A DNA stretch of 40,537 bases from Geothrix oryzisoli (GCF_022808865.1 NZ_JAKZLB010000003.1:27328-67864); one strand, 5' to 3'; positions 16,540 through 25,050 are shown, counted from the stretch's first letter. Made by a program: numbers and translations. The notes: generated from the sequence alone by a model not told the origin.

Positions 16540-16580
16540 CTCACGAAAAACGGGCCGCGTCGCGGCCCGTTTTTCGTGAG
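16540..16580. terminator. Bidirectional terminator between glnN and the outer-membrane protein gene
   Basis: A perfect 20-bp inverted repeat (16540-16559 with 16561-16580) has an A-run on its left arm and a T-run on its right arm flanking a GC-rich core. This geometry terminates transcripts from both sides, which fits the two convergent genes ending at 16527 and 16593. Confidence 0.93.
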
Positions 16581-16592
16581 GGTGAAGCGTGC

Positions 16593-17168
16593 CTACCGAC
16601 CGAAGCGGAACACGGCGCTCACCTGGAGCCAGGTGGCGGTGTCGAAGCCGAGGCCGTCGCTGCCGTTCTTGTCCACGAAGACCTGGTTCAGCGTGCCCTC
16701 GAGGGAGAACATCTTGCTGAAGGTGTAGCCGCCGCCGCCGCGGAGGCCGAGCTTCCCGCTCTGGCTGGCGCTGCCGCTGAAGCCATTCCCGCTGTAATCA
16801 TCCTTGACGCTGTTCAGGGAGGCCCCGGCGATGGTGTACCAGCCCTGGTTGGGACTCTGGAAGTTGTAGACCCAGTCGGCCCCGACCTGCAGGATCTTGA
16901 AGTCGTTGGTGAAGTCATTCGGGCCGCCCCAGCCGGAGCCCGGGAGGCTGTGGTAGGTCAGCTGGGCGCGGACCTGATGATGGGACGTGATGTTGAAGTC
17001 GAGGTGGCCACCGATGTGGGCGCCGAAGAACTGGTTGGTGCCGAAATCGGTCTTGTCCTTCAGGTCCCCGACCGGCAGGGAAAGCCCCGTCTGCAGGCCA
17101 CCAGTGATGTCCTGGGCGGCGAGGGGCAAGCCCAGAAGAGCGAGGGCAAGGGCAACGCGATGACGCAT
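16593..17168 (-). CDS. Outer-membrane beta-barrel protein
   Basis: The 191-residue protein has an N-terminal signal peptide (RHRVALALALLGLPLAAQ) and then alternating, Gly- and aromatic-rich strands ending in LQVSAVFRFGR, as in small 8-stranded porin-like barrels. Acidobacterial outer-membrane proteins of this type are usually structural or of unknown use. The ATG at 17168 follows GGAGG at 5 nt; an upstream in-frame ATG at 17195 would place extra residues before the signal. It is downstream of rfaE2 on the same strand, with an 83-nt gap. No specific ligand or channel motif can be read. Confidence 0.78.
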   Translation of the reverse strand: MRHRVALALALLGLPLAAQDITGGLQTGLSLPVGDLKDKTDFGTNQFFGAHIGGHLDFNITSHHQVRAQLTYHSLPGSGWGGPNDFTNDFKILQVGADWVYNFQSPNQGWYTIAGASLNSVKDDYSGNGFSGSASQSGKLGLRGGGGYTFSKMFSLEGTLNQVFVDKNGSDGLGFDTATWLQVSAVFRFGR

Positions 17169-17251
17169 GAGACCTCCGACGATGACGGGCTCCAAAGCGG
17201 AGCCGCCCTCAGCCTAGCGGGATGCGGTCCCCGCCGAATCATCCGAACGGT

Positions 17252-17749
17252 CTATTCGTGCGGCTCGAGCGTGACCCCGCGCCCGCTCCGGATCCGCTGC
17301 TCGATCCGCGAGGTGCTGTGGCCGGGCAGGAAGGAGAGGAGGACGAGCCGTCCGCCCCGCCTCTCGACGATCTCCCGCCCCACCACCGCGTCGGGGGTGT
17401 AGTCGCCGCCCTTCACCAGCACGTCGGGCTGGAGGGCGCGGATGAGCTCCAGGGGGGTGTCCTCGTCGAAGCGGATGACCGCGTCCACGCTCCGGAGGCC
17501 CAGCAGGATGGCGGCACGGGCGGCCTCGTCCTGGAGGGGGCGGCCCGGGCCCTTGAGGCGGGCCACCGAGGCGTCGCTGTTGAGACCCACCACGAGGAAG
17601 TCCCCCAGAGCGCGGGCCTCGGCCAGGTACTGCACGTGGCCGGGATGGATCAGGTCGAAGCAGCCGTTGGTGAAACAGAGGGTCTTGGGCCGGGGGACGG
17701 CCGCGAGAAAAGCTTCAGGGCTCTGGAAGAAACGGGTCAGTGACGGCAT
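17252..17749 (-). CDS. rfaE2: D-glycero-beta-D-manno-heptose 1-phosphate adenylyltransferase
   Basis: This 165-residue protein is the stand-alone nucleotidyltransferase half of HldE. It would transfer AMP to heptose 1-phosphate to make ADP-heptose for lipopolysaccharide inner core. The signature [14 protein letters not shown] contains the HxGH-type motif, and the C-terminal [15 protein letters not shown] is the family's ISTT-like region with nucleotide contacts. The sugar kinase half (RfaE1) is not fused or adjacent. It supports a Gram-negative envelope. Upstream, the fmdB-like gene is divergent with a 56-nt gap. Confidence 0.92.
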   Translation of the reverse strand: MPSLTRFFQSPEAFLAAVPRPKTLCFTNGCFDLIHPGHVQYLAEARALGDFLVVGLNSDASVARLKGPGRPLQDEAARAAILLGLRSVDAVIRFDEDTPLELIRALQPDVLVKGGDYTPDAVVGREIVERRGGRLVLLSFLPGHSTSRIEQRIRSGRGVTLEPHE

Positions 17750-17769
17750 CGAAGAGACCGGAGTAAAAT
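17740..17769 (+). promoter_or_regulatory. Candidate promoter for the fmdB-like gene
   Basis: GTGACG (17740-17745) and TAAAAT (17764-17769) are separated by 18 nt, matching 4 of 6 and 5 of 6 positions of the housekeeping sigma consensus. The start codon at 17806 leaves a leader of about 30 nt. The -35 lies inside the start of the divergent rfaE2 gene. Confidence 0.45.
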
Positions 17770-17805
17770 GATCGGTTCAGGGAGAAGTCCCGGGAGAAGT
17801 CTGCC

Positions 17806-18069
17806 ATGCCCCTCTACGAATACCGATGTGAAGCTTGCGGCCGGGCCGAGGAGAAGCTCGAGAGCATGTCCGCGCCCGAAACCCATGCCTGTCCGGCCTG
17901 CGGTCGGGCGAATGGGATGCAGCGCCAGGTGTCCGTGGCGGGCTTCACCTTGGCCGGGGGAGGTTGGTACAAGAGTGCGGCCGCCGAACCCGCGATGTCG
18001 GCCCCGGAAGCCCCCAAGAGTGGCCATGGCTGCGCCGCCGGAGGCTGCGGCTGCCCCCTGGCCGGGTGA
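17806..18069 (+). CDS. FmdB-family zinc ribbon protein
   Basis: This 87-residue protein begins with the typical PLYEYRCEACG and has a second Cys pair, CPACG, giving a CxxC-x(n)-CxxC zinc ribbon in the first 40 residues, followed by RQVSVAGF. The C-terminal part is Gly/Ala-rich with a further Cys-containing tail (CAAGGCGCP). FmdB-type proteins are called regulators because of a link with formamidase genes, but most have unknown roles. GGAGAAG before the ATG gives a good ribosome site. It sits ahead of the str operon with 167 nt between, and may be transcribed separately. Confidence 0.87.
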   Translation: MPLYEYRCEACGRAEEKLESMSAPETHACPACGRANGMQRQVSVAGFTLAGGGWYKSAAAEPAMSAPEAPKSGHGCAAGGCGCPLAG

Positions 18070-18097
18070 CTCCCGTCTCTTGTTTTCGCTTGGCGCG

Positions 18098-18125
18098 TTG
18101 ACTTTCCTGGCCATTCCGTTAGCCT
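18098..18125 (+). promoter_or_regulatory. Candidate promoter of the str operon
   Basis: TTGACT (18098-18103) and TAGCCT (18120-18125) are 16 nt apart, in AT-richer sequence than the surroundings. This is the best sigma70-type match in the 167-nt gap before rpsL. Confidence 0.5.
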
Positions 18126-18129
18126 AGAT

Positions 18130-18206
18130 GGTTCCGGCCCTGTGGGCCGGCGCAGGATTTCATCCGTCCGACGTTCCCATCGCGGAACCTCTCGGGCCCA
18201 GGCCCG
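18130..18206 (+). promoter_or_regulatory. Structured leader of rpsL
   Basis: Several complementary blocks lie between the promoter and the rpsL start. CCGGCCC/GGGCCGG (18134-18150, loop of 3) and CGGGCC/GGCCCG (18193-18206, loop of 2) are local hairpins. GGTTCCG (18130-18136) can pair with CGGAACC (18183-18189), bracketing the first. It may affect rpsL expression, but no known RNA class is recognised. Confidence 0.35.
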
Positions 18207-18236
18207 GAAAACCCGGCGCCTTCCTTGGAGGATGGT

Positions 18237-18635
18237 GTGCCTACCATCAATCAGTTGATCCGCATTGGGCGGAAGACGTTCCAGAACAAGACGAAGAGCC
18301 CCGCGCTCGACGCCTGCCCGCAGAAGCGTGGCGTGTGCACCCGCGTGTTCACCACCACCCCCAAGAAGCCGAACTCCGCGCTTCGCAAGGTGGCCCGTGT
18401 GCGCCTCACCAACGGCATCGAGTGCACGACCTACATCCCGGGCGTGGGCCACAACCTGCAGGAGCACAGCATCGTGCTCATCCGCGGTGGCCGCGTGAAG
18501 GATCTGCCGGGCGTGCGCTACCACGTCGTCCGCGGCACCCTGGACGCCACCGGCGTCGCGGGCCGCAACCAGTCCCGTTCCAAGTACGGCGCCAAGCGCC
18601 CCAAGGCTGGCGCCGCGCCGGCCAAGAAGAAGTAG
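18237..18635 (+). CDS. rpsL: Small ribosomal subunit protein uS12
   Basis: S12 sits at the decoding centre of the 30S subunit and controls accuracy. The 132-residue protein starts with GTG (VPTINQLIR), five bases after GGAGG; an in-frame TTG at 18225 overlaps that ribosome site and is rejected. [11 protein letters not shown] holds the Lys pair (43-44) where streptomycin-resistance changes occur in other bacteria; both are Lys here, the sensitive state. [12 protein letters not shown] carries the Asp89 that is often methylthiolated. The C-terminal Ala/Lys tail is a few residues longer than in E. coli. It is first in the str operon, with rpsG 12 nt downstream. Confidence 0.98.
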   Translation: MPTINQLIRIGRKTFQNKTKSPALDACPQKRGVCTRVFTTTPKKPNSALRKVARVRLTNGIECTTYIPGVGHNLQEHSIVLIRGGRVKDLPGVRYHVVRGTLDATGVAGRNQSRSKYGAKRPKAGAAPAKKK

Positions 18636-18647
18636 GGGAGGTAGACC

Positions 18648-19118
18648 ATGGCCCGTCGTTCCGCACCCGCCAAGCGTGAGATCCTCCCGGATCCCGTCTA
18701 CAACAGCCTCACCGTCTCCAAGTTCGTGAACATCCTCATGGAGCGCGGCAAGAAGGCCACCGCCGAGCGCATCCTCTACGGTGCGCTGGAGATCGTCGCC
18801 AAGAAGTCCGGCGAGGAGGCCCTGGAGGCCTTCCAGAAGGCGCTCAACAACATCAAGCCCTCGGTGGAGGTCAAGTCCCGCCGCGTGGGCGGCGCCACCT
18901 ACCAGGTGCCCGTGGAGGTTCCCCAGAACCGCCGCCAGTCCCTGGCCATGCGCTGGCTGAAGACCTACTCGGCCTCCCGCGGCGAGCGCACCATGCGCGA
19001 CAAGCTGGCCGGCGAGATCCTGGACGCCATGAACTTCCGCGGCGCCGCCATCAAGAAGAAGGACGACGTCCACAAGATGGCCGAGGCCAACAAGGCCTTC
19101 GCGCACTTCCGCTGGTAG
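18648..19118 (+). CDS. rpsG: Small ribosomal subunit protein uS7
   Basis: S7 nucleates assembly of the 30S head and contacts E-site tRNA. The protein is 156 residues, the standard length, with typical landmarks: [44 protein letters not shown] and [13 protein letters not shown] at the end. GGGGAGG precedes the ATG. The spacing to rpsL is only 12 nt, without the larger rpsL-rpsG intergenic element that serves S7 autoregulation in E. coli. A hairpin follows the gene before fusA. Confidence 0.98.
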   Translation: MARRSAPAKREILPDPVYNSLTVSKFVNILMERGKKATAERILYGALEIVAKKSGEEALEAFQKALNNIKPSVEVKSRRVGGATYQVPVEVPQNRRQSLAMRWLKTYSASRGERTMRDKLAGEILDAMNFRGAAIKKKDDVHKMAEANKAFAHFRW

Positions 19119-19134
19119 CAGCCCATCCGACCGG

Positions 19135-19161
19135 AAGGAGCCGCCGACCCGGCGGCTCCTT
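19135..19161 (+). terminator. Hairpin between rpsG and fusA
   Basis: AAGGAGCCGCCG and CGGCGGCTCCTT form a perfect 12-bp stem with a 3-nt loop, beginning 17 nt after the rpsG stop. The right arm ends in CTCCTTCT, a weak T-rich tail. It may be a partial terminator or an RNA-processing/stability stem that sets fusA levels apart from rpsL-rpsG. Confidence 0.55.
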
Positions 19162-19223
19162 CTGCGAAGGTCTTTGAAGTACCCCCGATTCCGATTCTGT
19201 CTTTACCCTTTCAGGAGGCCGCC

Positions 19224-21332
19224 GTGGCCCGCCACACCCCCCTCGAGCGCTACCGGAACATCGGCATCATGGCGCACATCGATGCCGGCAAGACCACCAC
19301 GACGGAGCGCATCCTCTACTACACCGGCAAGATCCACAAGATCGGCGAGGTGCATGAGGGTGCGGCGACCACCGACTGGATGGTGCAGGAGCAGGAGCGG
19401 GGCATCACCATCACCTCCGCCGCCATCACCGCCGCCTGGACCCCCCAGACGGGCCAGCTGAAGGACGTGGAGCACCGCATCAACATCATCGACACCCCCG
19501 GTCACGTGGACTTCACGGCCGAGGTGGAGCGCTCCCTGCGCGTGCTGGACGGCGCCTGCGCCGTGTTCTGCGCGGTGGGCGGCGTCGAGCCCCAGTCCGA
19601 GACCGTGTGGCGCCAGGCCGACAAGTACGGCGTGCCCCGCATGGCCTTCGTGAACAAGATGGACCGCCCCGGCGCGGACTTCTTCCGTGTGGTCGAGATG
19701 ATGAAGACCCGCCTCAAGGCGCGTCCCATGCCCATCCAGATCCCCATCGGCGCCGAGGAGAACTTCAAGGGCGTGGTGGACCTCGTCCTCATGAAGGGCC
19801 TCACCTTCGACGAGGGCGACAAGGGCTTCAAGGTCATCTACGGCGAGATCCCCGCGGACCTGGTCGACACCGCCAAGGAGTGGCGCGAGAAGATGATCGA
19901 GATGGTCGCCGAGACCGACGATGCGCTCATGGACAAGTATCTCGGCGGCGAGGAGCTGACCGAGGACGAGATCCGCACGGGCATCCGCAAGGGCTGCATC
20001 GGCCTCCTCTTCACGCCGATGATGTGCGGCTCCGCCTTCAAGAACAAGGGCGTGCAGCCCATGCTCGACGCGGTGGTGAGCTACATGCCTTCGCCCCTGG
20101 ACATCGCCGCCATCACCGGCGTCGACACCGACGGCAACGAGGTGGAGCGCCGGGCTGACGACAACGAGCCCTTCAGCGCCCTCATCTTCAAGATCATGGC
20201 CGACCCCTTCGTGGGCAGCCTCGCCTTCCTGCGCGTCTACTCGGGCGTGCTGGCCGCCGGCTCCGGCGTGTTCAACCCCGCGAAGGGCCGTCGCGAGCGC
20301 ATCGGCCGCCTCCTCCAGATGCACGCCAACAAGCGTGAGGACATCGAGGAGGTCCGCACGGGCGACATCGGCGCCGCCGTGGGCCTGAAGGACGTGCTGA
20401 CCGGCCAGACCATCTGCGACGAGAACCACCCCGTGATCCTCGAGTCCATGGACTTCCCGGATCCCGTGATCCAGGTGGCCATCGAGCCCAAGACCAAGGC
20501 CGACCAGGAGAAGATGGGCGTCGCCCTGAGCCGTCTGGCCCAGGAAGATCCCACCTTCAAGGTGAAGACCGATCCCGAGACCAACCAGACCATCATCGCC
20601 GGCATGGGCGAGCTGCACCTCGAGATCATCGTCGACCGCATGATGCGCGAGTTCAAGGTCGAGGCCAACGTGGGCAAGCCCATGGTGGCCTACCGCGAGA
20701 CCATCCGGAAGCGGGTGGAGGCGGAAGGCAAGTTCGTGCGCCAGTCCGGCGGCCGCGGCCAGTACGGCCACGTCAAGCTCATCATCGAGCCCAACGAGTC
20801 CGGCAAGGGCTACGAGTTCATCAACGACATCAAGGGCGGCGTGGTGCCCAAGGAATACATCAAGCCCACGGACCAGGGCATCCAGGAGGCCATGCAGTCC
20901 GGCGTCCTCGCGGGCTACCCCTGCGTCGACATCAAGGTCACCATCTTCGACGGCAGCTACCACGACGTGGACTCCAACGAAATGGCGTTCAAGATCGCGG
21001 GCTCCATGGGCTTCAAGGCCGGCTGCGAGAAGGCCTCCCCCGTGATCCTCGAGCCCATCATGGCCGTCGAGGTCGTGGTCCCCGAGGACTACATGGGCGA
21101 CGTCATCGGCAACCTGAACAGCCGCCGCGGCCGCATCGAGAACATGGAAGACCGGGCCGGCTCCAAGGTCGTCACCGCCAAGGTGCCCCTGGCCGAGATG
21201 TTCGCCTACTCCACCACCCTGCGCGGCATGACCCAGGGCCGCGGCAACTACACCATGCAGTTCTCGCACTACGAGGAGGCTCCCCGGAACGTGGCCGAAG
21301 AAATCGTCGCCAAAGTGAAGGGTGCCAAGTAG
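19224..21332 (+). CDS. fusA: Elongation factor G
   Basis: EF-G is the GTPase that drives translocation of tRNA and mRNA. The 702-residue protein has G1 HIDAGKTT (18-25), switch [10 protein letters not shown] (90-97), G4 NKMD (144-147), and domain IV with [12 protein letters not shown]; the C-terminal domain carries the [11 protein letters not shown] segment. Start is GTG at 19224 behind AGGAGG. All catalytic positions look intact, and the domain II/III regions lack the deletions of ribosome-protection proteins, so this is a housekeeping factor. tuf, which usually follows, is absent. A terminator-like hairpin lies 9 nt after the stop. Confidence 0.97.
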   Translation: MARHTPLERYRNIGIMAHIDAGKTTTTERILYYTGKIHKIGEVHEGAATTDWMVQEQERGITITSAAITAAWTPQTGQLKDVEHRINIIDTPGHVDFTAEVERSLRVLDGACAVFCAVGGVEPQSETVWRQADKYGVPRMAFVNKMDRPGADFFRVVEMMKTRLKARPMPIQIPIGAEENFKGVVDLVLMKGLTFDEGDKGFKVIYGEIPADLVDTAKEWREKMIEMVAETDDALMDKYLGGEELTEDEIRTGIRKGCIGLLFTPMMCGSAFKNKGVQPMLDAVVSYMPSPLDIAAITGVDTDGNEVERRADDNEPFSALIFKIMADPFVGSLAFLRVYSGVLAAGSGVFNPAKGRRERIGRLLQMHANKREDIEEVRTGDIGAAVGLKDVLTGQTICDENHPVILESMDFPDPVIQVAIEPKTKADQEKMGVALSRLAQEDPTFKVKTDPETNQTIIAGMGELHLEIIVDRMMREFKVEANVGKPMVAYRETIRKRVEAEGKFVRQSGGRGQYGHVKLIIEPNESGKGYEFINDIKGGVVPKEYIKPTDQGIQEAMQSGVLAGYPCVDIKVTIFDGSYHDVDSNEMAFKIAGSMGFKAGCEKASPVILEPIMAVEVVVPEDYMGDVIGNLNSRRGRIENMEDRAGSKVVTAKVPLAEMFAYSTTLRGMTQGRGNYTMQFSHYEEAPRNVAEEIVAKVKGAK

Positions 21333-21340
21333 TTCCTCCA

Positions 21341-21371
21341 GTTCCGAAACGGGCCCCGCCCGTTTCGGAAC
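21341..21371 (+). terminator. Terminator-like hairpin after fusA
   Basis: GTTCCGAAACGGGC (21341-21354) and its complement (21358-21371) form a perfect 14-bp stem with a CCC loop. No T-run follows (CACGTAAAA), so efficiency is uncertain. It stands where the str operon would end before the S10 promoter. Confidence 0.6.
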
Positions 21372-21502
21372 CACGTAAAAGCTTCAACCTGTAGTCTTAG
21401 CCCCCTCCGGGGGTGAGGCCGTCCTTCGAACCTTCGGGTTGCCGGGCCTCCTGATCCACCCGCTTCCTCCTCCGGGAGGTCGTGCGTTCTCTCAAAAAGC
21501 CG

Positions 21503-21530
21503 TTGAATTTACAGCGGCTTTTGTTATGCT
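21503..21530 (+). promoter_or_regulatory. Candidate promoter of the S10 operon
   Basis: TTGAAT (21503-21508) and TATGCT (21525-21530), 16 nt apart, lie in the most AT-rich part of the fusA-rpsJ gap. The -35 is flanked by AAAAGCCG and CGGCTTTT (21495-21502 and 21515-21522), a symmetric pair that could be an operator or a residual terminator stem. The transcript leader would be about 80 nt. Confidence 0.55.
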
Positions 21531-21540
21531 GATCAGCCCT

Positions 21541-21607
21541 GTCCCTGTCGTTGGGACGGATTTACATGGGCGGTCAGCGCCCCACGTCTATGGACGGTTC
21601 CCGTCCC
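21541..21607 (+). promoter_or_regulatory. S10-operon leader with alternative pairings
   Basis: Three stems compete. GTCCC (21541-21545) pairs with GGGAC (21553-21557). The overlapping block GGGACGG (21553-21559) also pairs with CCGTCCC (21601-21607). GGACGG (21592-21597) pairs with CCGTCC (21601-21606). The shared right strand ends 3 nt before the rpsJ ribosome site (GGAG, 21611). Such an arrangement could switch access to that site. S10 leaders are controlled by L4 in E. coli; no similarity to that element is claimed. Confidence 0.4.
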
Positions 21608-21619
21608 AATGGAGTGAGC

Positions 21620-21946
21620 ATGAAAGACAACATCCGCATCCGTTTGCGTGCCTTCGACCACCGTCTGCTCGATCAGAGCACCCGCGAGATCGTGGACACC
21701 GCCAAGCGCACCGGCGCCCAGGTGGCGGGACCGATTCCCCTCCCCACCCGGACGAACAAGTACACCGTCAACCGTTCCCCCCACGTGGACAAGAAGAGCC
21801 GGGACCAGTTCGAGATCCGCACGCACAAGCGGCTGCTCGACATCCTGAACCCGACCCAGAACACCGTGGATACCCTCATGCGCCTGGATCTGCCCGCTGG
21901 CGTCGACGTGGAGATCAAGGTCTTCAGCCGTCAGGGCAACCGGTAG
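21620..21946 (+). CDS. rpsJ: Small ribosomal subunit protein uS10
   Basis: S10 is part of the 30S head and also joins NusB in transcription antitermination. The protein has 108 residues ([20 protein letters not shown]), with [19 protein letters not shown] and the RTHKRLLDI segment as expected. ATG 21620 is used because GGAG is 5 nt upstream and the family begins here; the upstream in-frame codons belong to the leader. It opens the S10 operon, and rplC follows after 14 nt. Confidence 0.97.
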   Translation: MKDNIRIRLRAFDHRLLDQSTREIVDTAKRTGAQVAGPIPLPTRTNKYTVNRSPHVDKKSRDQFEIRTHKRLLDILNPTQNTVDTLMRLDLPAGVDVEIKVFSRQGNR

Positions 21947-21960
21947 AGGGGGGAGAAAAC

Positions 21961-22587
21961 ATGTCCAAAGGAATCATCGGCAAGAAGCTGGGGATGACCC
22001 AGATCTTCAATGAGCAGGGCCAGATCGTCCCCGTGACGGTCATCCAGGCCGGCCCCTGCGTGATCGTGCAGCGCAAGACCTCCGCCAAGGACGGCTACGA
22101 AGCGGTCCAGATCGGTTTCGTCGACCCCAACGGCGGCAAGCGCGCCTCCAAGGCCGAGAAGGGCCACTGCGAGAAGCTGGGCGTCGCCCCGGTCCGCGTG
22201 CTCCGCGAAATCAAGGTGGATGCCTCCGACGCCGCCAAGCCCGGCGACAGCGTCCTGGCCAGCGCCTTCGAGGCGAAGACCAAGGTGAACGTCACCGGCA
22301 TCAGCAAGGGCAAGGGCTTCGCCGGCGTCATCAAGCGGCACCACTTCGCCGGCGGTCGCGCGACCCACGGCTCCATGTTCCACCGCGCTCCCGGCTCCAT
22401 CGGCCAGTCGAGCTACCCCAGCCGCGTCTTCCCCGGCATGCGCATGGCCGGCCACATGGGCGACGCCCAGGTGACCGTGCGCAACCTGGAAATCGCCAAG
22501 GTGGACGCCGAGAACAACCTGCTGCTCATCAAGGGCGCCGTCCCCGGCCCCAAGGGTGGGTACATCGTCATCAAGCAGGAGGCCTAG
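21961..22587 (+). CDS. rplC: Large ribosomal subunit protein uL3
   Basis: L3 is an early-assembly 50S protein whose internal loop reaches the peptidyl transferase centre. The 208-residue protein starts KGIIGKKLGMTQIF and has the conserved loop GRATHGSMFHRAPGSIGQSS, including the Gln that is methylated in some bacteria. GGGGGAG before the ATG gives the ribosome site. An upstream extension of the frame covers rpsJ out of frame and is not real. It is separated from rplD by a single base. Confidence 0.98.
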   Translation: MSKGIIGKKLGMTQIFNEQGQIVPVTVIQAGPCVIVQRKTSAKDGYEAVQIGFVDPNGGKRASKAEKGHCEKLGVAPVRVLREIKVDASDAAKPGDSVLASAFEAKTKVNVTGISKGKGFAGVIKRHHFAGGRATHGSMFHRAPGSIGQSSYPSRVFPGMRMAGHMGDAQVTVRNLEIAKVDAENNLLLIKGAVPGPKGGYIVIKQEA

Positions 22588-22588
22588 G

Positions 22589-23224
22589 ATGGCAGCGTTC
22601 CAGCACCCCGTCGTCAACCTCGACAACAAGCAGGTCGGCACCGTCGATCTGCTGCCCGAGGTGTTCAAGCTCGAGGACCTGAACGAGCACCTGATCTGGG
22701 AAGCGGTCCGCCACTTCCTGGCCAAGCGCCGCGCCGGTACCGCCAAGACCAAGGACAAGTGGGAAGTCAGCGGCTCCGGCAAGAAGCTCTGGAAGCAGAA
22801 GGGCACCGGCCGCGCCCGCGTGGGTTCCATCCGCAGCCCGCTGTGGAAGGGCGGTGGCACGACCCACGGTCCGCACCCCCGCTCCTACGACTACGCCTTC
22901 CCCAAGAAGGCCCGGCGCGCCGCCCTGCGTAACGCGCTGTCCGCCAAGCTGGCCAGCGGCCAGATCCTGGTGGTCGAGAACTGGGAAGTCGAGTCCCACA
23001 AGACCAAGGCCCTGGTCCAGACGCTGGGCAAGCTCGGCGTCACCGGCTCCGCCCTCCTGGTGGGTGCCGAGGCCAGCGAGAAGCTCTCCCAGGCCGCCGG
23101 CAACAACCCGAAGCTGCAGACCGTCGAGAGCCTGGGCGTCAACGTCTATGAGCTCCTCAAGTACGACCAGGTGATCTTCTCCAAGGAAGCCGTCCTGGCC
23201 CTCCAGGAGGTGGTGAAGCCATGA
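22589..23224 (+). CDS. rplD: Large ribosomal subunit protein uL4
   Basis: L4 lines the polypeptide exit tunnel and in some bacteria represses its own operon. The protein has 211 residues with the tunnel-loop signature KKLWKQKGTGRARVGSIRSP followed by GGGTTHGPHPRSY. AGGAGG lies within the last codons of rplC, 8 nt before the ATG. Its stop overlaps the rplW start (ATGA). It is the natural candidate for binding the S10 leader described upstream, if that leader is regulatory. Confidence 0.98.
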   Translation: MAAFQHPVVNLDNKQVGTVDLLPEVFKLEDLNEHLIWEAVRHFLAKRRAGTAKTKDKWEVSGSGKKLWKQKGTGRARVGSIRSPLWKGGGTTHGPHPRSYDYAFPKKARRAALRNALSAKLASGQILVVENWEVESHKTKALVQTLGKLGVTGSALLVGAEASEKLSQAAGNNPKLQTVESLGVNVYELLKYDQVIFSKEAVLALQEVVKP

Positions 23225-23496
23225 CCAAGATCTTCGACGTGATCCGCAAGCCCCTCCTCACGGAGAAGGGCCAGATCCTGCGGGAGAAGAACATCCAGGT
23301 GTTCGAGGTGGCCACTTGGGCCACCAAGCACCAGATCAAGGAAGCTGTGGAGCTCCTGCTCCAGTCCAAGGTGAAGGGCATCCGCACCGTGCGGATCCCC
23401 AGCCGGACCAAGCGCCTGGGCCGCTTCGTGGGGACCTCCAGCCCCCGCAAGAAGGCCTATGTCGAACTCGTCGAGGGCGCGCCCGCGTCCGAGTAA
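23221..23496 (+). CDS. rplW: Large ribosomal subunit protein uL23
   Basis: L23 sits at the exit-tunnel opening and is the docking point for trigger factor and SRP. The protein is 91 residues, starting TKIFDVIRKPLLTEKGQILR, with the RTVRIPSRTKRLGRFVG strand pair. It overlaps rplD by 4 nt, implying translational coupling. The 75-nt gap to rplB is larger than most in the operon and holds no obvious structure beyond an AGAGGA ribosome site. Confidence 0.97.
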   Translation: MTKIFDVIRKPLLTEKGQILREKNIQVFEVATWATKHQIKEAVELLLQSKVKGIRTVRIPSRTKRLGRFVGTSSPRKKAYVELVEGAPASE

Positions 23497-23571
23497 GGCG
23501 ACTTCATGGCGGACGGAAAAGCTTTGCCCACTATCGCCCGCCCCTTTCAACCCTGAGGCAAGAGGACAACC

Positions 23572-24393
23572 ATGAGCATCAAGCAGCTCAAGCCCACGAC
23601 CCCCGGTCAGCGCGGCATGTCCAAGTTCGGCTTCGAGGAAATCACCACGGACGTCCCTGAGCGTTCGTTGATTGCCAAGAAGAACCGCACTGGCGGCCGT
23701 TCCAACACCGGCCGGATCACCACCCGCCACATCGGCGGTGGCCACAAGCGCCAGTACCGCATCATCGACTTCAAGCGCAACAAGCTGGAAGTGCCGGCCA
23801 AGGTCGCGACCATCGAGTACGATCCCAACCGCACCGCCCGCATCGCCCTGCTGGTCTACGCGGACGGCGAGAAGCGCTACATCCTGGCCCCCGACGGCCT
23901 GGAAGTGGGCCGCACCGTGGTGGCCGGCAAGACCGCCGACATCCTGGTGGGCAACGCGCTCCCCCTGCGGAACATCCCGGTCGGCAACACCGTCCACAAC
24001 ATCGAGATGAAGCCCGGCAAGGGCGGCCAGATCGCCCGCGCCGCCGGCACCTTCGCCCAGCTCGTGGCCAAGGAAGACGACTACGCCCAGCTCCGCATGC
24101 CCTCCGGCGAGATCCGCAAGATCCACCTGGACTGCTTCGCGACCATCGGCACCGTCGGCAACCTGCAGCACGAGAACATCCAGGTCGGCAAGGCCGGTCG
24201 CACCCGCTGGAAGGGCATCCGCCCGACCGTCCGCGGCGTGGTCATGAACCCCGTCGACCACCCGCACGGTGGTGGCGAAGGTCGCACCTCCGGTGGCCGT
24301 CACCCCGTGACGCCCTGGGGCCAGCCGACCCGCGGCTACAAGACCCGTGGCAACCGTCGCACGGACAAGTTCATCGTCAAGCGGATCAACTAG
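23572..24393 (+). CDS. rplB: Large ribosomal subunit protein uL2
   Basis: L2 is essential for subunit joining and peptidyl transferase activity. The 273-residue protein has the usual SH3/OB core and the C-terminal [13 protein letters not shown] motif with the conserved His, followed by [13 protein letters not shown]. Its start and length are standard. The rpsS gene follows after 11 nt. Nothing is unusual. Confidence 0.98.
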   Translation: MSIKQLKPTTPGQRGMSKFGFEEITTDVPERSLIAKKNRTGGRSNTGRITTRHIGGGHKRQYRIIDFKRNKLEVPAKVATIEYDPNRTARIALLVYADGEKRYILAPDGLEVGRTVVAGKTADILVGNALPLRNIPVGNTVHNIEMKPGKGGQIARAAGTFAQLVAKEDDYAQLRMPSGEIRKIHLDCFATIGTVGNLQHENIQVGKAGRTRWKGIRPTVRGVVMNPVDHPHGGGEGRTSGGRHPVTPWGQPTRGYKTRGNRRTDKFIVKRIN

Positions 24394-24404
24394 GAGACAC
24401 GACA

Positions 24405-24689
24405 ATGGCACGATCCCTGAAAAAAGGCCCGTTCATTGACGCCCACCTCCAGAAGAAGGTGGAAGTCGCCCAGGCGGCCAACGACAAGCGCGTGATCAAG
24501 ACCTGGTCCCGCCGGTCGACGGTCGTCCCGCAGATGATCGGACTGACCCTCGCCGTGCACAACGGCAACAAGTTCATTCCTGTGTATGTCACCGAGAACA
24601 TGATCGGCCACAAGCTGGGCGAATTCGCCCTGACCCGCACCTTCAAGGGTCACGCTGGCAAGGCCGACACCAAGGCGAAGGGGAAGTAA
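24405..24689 (+). CDS. rpsS: Small ribosomal subunit protein uS19
   Basis: S19 forms the head tip with S13 and contacts A-site tRNA. The 94-residue protein begins [14 protein letters not shown], and contains [19 protein letters not shown] and [18 protein letters not shown] as in other bacteria. TAGGAG precedes the start. rplV follows 2 nt after its stop. Confidence 0.98.
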   Translation: MARSLKKGPFIDAHLQKKVEVAQAANDKRVIKTWSRRSTVVPQMIGLTLAVHNGNKFIPVYVTENMIGHKLGEFALTRTFKGHAGKADTKAKGK

Positions 24690-24691
24690 CG

Positions 24692-25048
24692 ATGGCTGCT
24701 ATCGTTTCCACCGCCACCGTTCGCCACCTGCGCGGTTCGGCCCAGAAGGCCCGCCTCGTGGTGGACATGATCCGCGGCAAGCACGTCGGCGAGGCCCAGT
24801 GGGTGCTCGCCCAGGCGAAGAAGTACGCCGCCGCCCCGATCCGCAAGCTCTTGGATTCCGCCGTGGCCAACGCCATCGACAAGAATCCCTCCGTCAATCC
24901 GGATGAGTTGCTGGTGAAGACCGCTTTCGTGGACGAAGGCTTCCGCATGAAGCGCGTCCGCCCTGCACCCATGGGCCGTGCCTACCGGGTTCAGAAGCGC
25001 ACTTGCCACATCACCATCCAGCTCGCGTCCGCGGCCGGGGAGGAGTAG
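24692..25048 (+). CDS. rplV: Large ribosomal subunit protein uL22
   Basis: L22 lines the exit tunnel with a long beta-hairpin and contacts all 23S rRNA domains. The 118-residue protein has [17 protein letters not shown], the central SAVANAIDK segment and the hairpin tip around [16 protein letters not shown], where macrolide-resistance changes occur in other bacteria; no such alteration is apparent. It is separated from rpsC by 2 nt, with GGGGAGGAG at its end serving rpsC. Confidence 0.98.
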   Translation: MAAIVSTATVRHLRGSAQKARLVVDMIRGKHVGEAQWVLAQAKKYAAAPIRKLLDSAVANAIDKNPSVNPDELLVKTAFVDEGFRMKRVRPAPMGRAYRVQKRTCHITIQLASAAGEE

Positions 25049-25050
25049 TC

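Noticed and set aside
19203-21374. Long minus-strand open frame of over 700 codons opposite fusA
   Set aside because: It is a by-product of the strong third-position GC bias of fusA; composition is His/Leu/Val/Gly-rich and has no family signal. Similar antisense frames opposite glnN, rpsM-rplQ and the transporter were rejected for the same reason.
21415-21445. GGTTCGA-like segment on the minus strand, reminiscent of a tRNA T-loop
   Set aside because: No matching T-stem, acceptor stem or anticodon arm can be drawn around it.
21439-21960. Upstream extension of the rplC frame
   Set aside because: It covers rpsJ in a different frame and the S10 promoter; L3 begins at 21961 with its own ribosome site.
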